From Termitidicoccus mucosus (GTDB taxonomy: Bacteria > Verrucomicrobiota > Verrucomicrobiia > Opitutales > Opitutaceae): 64,000 bases of DNA. Of this stretch, positions 62,320-64,000 are shown piece after piece (position 1 is the first letter of the stretch; each line of letters begins with the position of its first letter). The position numbers and the translations under genes were made by a program. The stretch spans positions 2,356,001-2,420,000 of the forward strand of contig NZ_CP109796.1 in assembly GCF_038725785.1 (NCBI RefSeq), given 5' to 3'. Below the pieces are notes generated by a model. It saw only the letters and a program-made list of their open reading frames with translations. It was not told where the DNA came from and made no database searches.

Positions 62320-63282
62320 TCATGCGAGTTGCGCGGGCGGGATTTGGTTTTTCAGGGCGCGGCCGTCGCGCAGGCGAAGGAGGTTTTCGCTGAAGAGCGC
62401 GGCGAGGCGGTCGTTGAGTTTGGTGGACAGTCCCGCGCTGTGCGGCGAGACGATGACGTTTGGCAGGGTCCAGAGCGGGCTCTCGGCCGGAAGCGGCTCG
62501 CGCTCGAACACGTCCACGCCCGCGCCGGCGACCCGACCGCCGGCAAGCGCGCGCACGAGCGCCGCCTCGTCGGTCACGCTGCCGCGGCTGGCGGTGTAGA
62601 AACACGCGCCGCGCCTGGCGCGGGCGAAAATGGTTTCGCCAAAGACACGGCGGGTGGCGGCGCCGCCGGGAAGCAAAACGAAAATGTGGTCGGCGAGCGC
62701 GACCGCGGAGGGAAGCCCGTCCATCGGGAGCAGTGCGTCGGTCACGCCGCCGTGGTTTGCGGGCGTGCGGCACACGCCGATGGTGCGCAGGCCGAGCGCG
62801 CGGCAGCGCCAGGCGAGTTCAGTGCCGGAACCGCCGAGCCCGACGATGCACGCGGTCGATCCGGTCACTTCGCCCGCATGCCAGCGCCGCTCGTAGTGGC
62901 GGCGGCGTTGCTGGTCGAGGATCGCGGGCAGCTGGCGCGCGAGCGCGAACATGAGCGCTAGGCAATGCTCGGCGATGACCGGCGCCATGATGGCGGCGGC
63001 ATTGGCGAGGCGGAAGCCGGGTTTGCGGTCGAGCCCGAGGCCGATGTAGGCGTCGTAGCCGGCGCTGCCGCACAGGTAGGCTTCGAGCGCGGAGCCGGGA
63101 AGAAGCGCGGGGGGCGTCCAGCCGGCGAGGATTTTTGCGCGGGCAAGCAAGGGGACGAGTTCGGCGTCCGGGAGGTCCTGCGGGATGCGCCGGAAATCGG
63201 CCCAACCGGAACAGGCGACGGCGATTTGTTGCGCGTGGGTTTCGCCGAGCTGGTCGGCGGAGAGGAGGACGAGGGGGCGCAT
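62320..63282 (-). CDS. D-isomer-specific 2-hydroxyacid dehydrogenase
   Basis: A 320-aa NAD(P)-dependent enzyme. The nucleotide-binding loop is CIVGLGGSGTELAWRC. The catalytic set is Arg in YTASRGSVTDEAAL, Glu in GVDVFEREPLP and His in VIVSPHSAGLS. It probably reduces a 2-keto acid or oxidises a 2-hydroxy acid. In this cluster a sugar-derived acid is a reasonable guess. It starts 9 bp after the sialidase-like gene ends. Confidence 0.93.
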   Translation of the reverse strand: MRPLVLLSADQLGETHAQQIAVACSGWADFRRIPQDLPDAELVPLLARAKILAGWTPPALLPGSALEAYLCGSAGYDAYIGLGLDRKPGFRLANAAAIMAPVIAEHCLALMFALARQLPAILDQQRRRHYERRWHAGEVTGSTACIVGLGGSGTELAWRCRALGLRTIGVCRTPANHGGVTDALLPMDGLPSAVALADHIFVLLPGGAATRRVFGETIFARARRGACFYTASRGSVTDEAALVRALAGGRVAGAGVDVFEREPLPAESPLWTLPNVIVSPHSAGLSTKLNDRLAALFSENLLRLRDGRALKNQIPPAQLA

Positions 63283-63291
63283 GGCGCGGGT

Positions 63292-64000
63292 TTAGTTGGC
63301 AACGGCGGCCTGGGCGCGGAGGTCGGCGGCGGTGGGGAGGGCGGCGAGCTTGGATTTGGGGAGGACGAGGTGAAGCGTCTGGCGCCAGGCGTAGGGGAGG
63401 AAGATGTGGAAGTCGCCGGTCTGCGGGTCGTCAATGATGTCGGCGTAGGAAATTTGGGCGCGGGAATCGTCGTGGATGCTTGCGGCGATGAAGCGCGGCT
63501 CGGACCATGTCGCGCCCTTGTCGGTCGAGACGGTGAACCAGAGCTGCTTGCGGACACCGGCGCCGAACTGCGGGCTGGAGGGGTCGTAGGTGTTGTGGTG
63601 GAGGACGAGGAGGGTTTTGCCGTCGGAGAGTTTGAAAAACATCGCGGGCGCGTCGGGGTGGTTGATGGGCGTCGGCGCGGGTTTGGTCCACGTGAGGCCG
63701 TCGTCCCGCGAGCGCAGTTGCCAGAGGTGACCTTCGGGCGTGCGGGCGAGGGCGAGGACCTCGGGGCCGTCGAGGGCGACGGGGACGATTTCGTCCATGC
63801 GATTGTATTCCTCAAGGAACCAGCCGCCGGGGCGCTTGCCGGGGAGGACGGTCCAGGTTTTGCCGTGGTCGGTGGAGCGGAGGAGGTATTCGCGGGTGGG
63901 GATGCGGGAGAATTTTTTGCCGGCCATGTTGCCGATGTTGTTGTCGCCGTGCCAGTGGGCCTCGTGAGCGCCGATGAGCCACGTGCCGGCGGCGGTCTCG
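63292..64000 (-). CDS. Sialidase-like (BNR/Asp-box) protein, C-terminal part; gene continues beyond window
   Basis: 236 codons are visible and open to the window edge (TAAGTWLIGAHEAHWHGDN upstream of an internal Met). Three Asp boxes are present: STDHGKTWTVL, SRDDGLTWTKP and STDKGATWSEP. The C-terminal part (SYADIIDDPQTGDFHIFLPYAWRQTLHL) matches the end of the 1145-aa fusion at 38048 (SYADVVAADGVLHVFVPHRWQKVVHL), so the two are relatives. Substrate unknown. It appears to be upstream in one transcription unit with the dehydrogenase and the enolase-superfamily gene. Confidence 0.88.
   Translation of the reverse strand, partial: ETAAGTWLIGAHEAHWHGDNNIGNMAGKKFSRIPTREYLLRSTDHGKTWTVLPGKRPGGWFLEEYNRMDEIVPVALDGPEVLALARTPEGHLWQLRSRDDGLTWTKPAPTPINHPDAPAMFFKLSDGKTLLVLHHNTYDPSSPQFGAGVRKQLWFTVSTDKGATWSEPRFIAASIHDDSRAQISYADIIDDPQTGDFHIFLPYAWRQTLHLVLPKSKLAALPTAADLRAQAAVAN

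Overview
The window is GC-rich, densely coded bacterial chromosome, most likely from the phylum Verrucomicrobiota and probably the Opitutaceae (inference). The supporting signs are a 51-aa small basic protein of a type I associate with Chlamydiae/Verrucomicrobia, a very large autotransporter with Pmp-like GGxI repeats, an autotransporter-type beta-strand domain joined to a sialidase-like propeller, Gram-negative envelope genes (pal, a bamD-like gene, outer-membrane barrels), and many intergenic palindromic repeats. No rRNA gene is present, so the taxonomy cannot be settled from this window.

Layout. 1-12.5 kb: a chemotaxis-type sensor cut by the window edge, hflX, a membrane pyrophosphatase (hppA), PAP2 and DedA membrane proteins, a small basic protein, cutA, a cupin, a fused uroporphyrinogen methyltransferase/synthase, pal, and divergently a CbiX-like chelatase. 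12.5-18.4 kb: one 1961-aa autotransporter. 18.6-22 kb: an rpmF-plsX-fabH-bamD-like operon. 22-32.4 kb: uppP, glmM, a large membrane-anchored unknown, ilvD, an acidic scpB and pheA. 32.7-38 kb: phosphorus acquisition (acid phosphatase, phytase-like propeller, a TonB-receptor remnant) and an M16 protease. 38-46.4 kb: a beta-strand/sialidase-like fusion, metX, an outer-membrane protein, a divergent carboxymuconolactone decarboxylase/LysR pair and an aquaporin. 46.7-55.5 kb: an rRNA methyltransferase-like gene and an ABC exporter whose ATPase and permease are separated by a repeat-bounded four-helix-bundle gene, then a bifunctional nuclease, an outer-membrane protein, tRNA-His, a beta-helix transferase and a second permease. 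55.5-61 kb: cardiolipin synthase, a metallo-beta-lactamase-fold hydrolase, pyruvate kinase, tRNA-Leu, nadD and rsfS. 61-64 kb: a sugar-acid-type cluster (enolase superfamily, 2-hydroxyacid dehydrogenase, sialidase-like protein).

The most unusual content is not a classical operon. It is a set of palindromic repeat families that fill intergenic regions and also enter genes. One 31-bp sequence is identical inside two unrelated genes and is read in the same frame in both, giving the peptide DIADKNVRAPEN. Another palindrome lies in frame inside the M16 protease. Repeats also bound the four-helix-bundle gene exactly, and MITE-like units with ATACCA termini occur. Two repeat families show compensatory stem changes. 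Separately, none of more than 25 inspected start codons has a recognisable Shine-Dalgarno sequence; the leaders are pyrimidine-rich instead.

Translation starts were generally set at the first methionine (or GTG) that opens the recognisable domain or signal peptide, because ribosome-binding sites do not help here.
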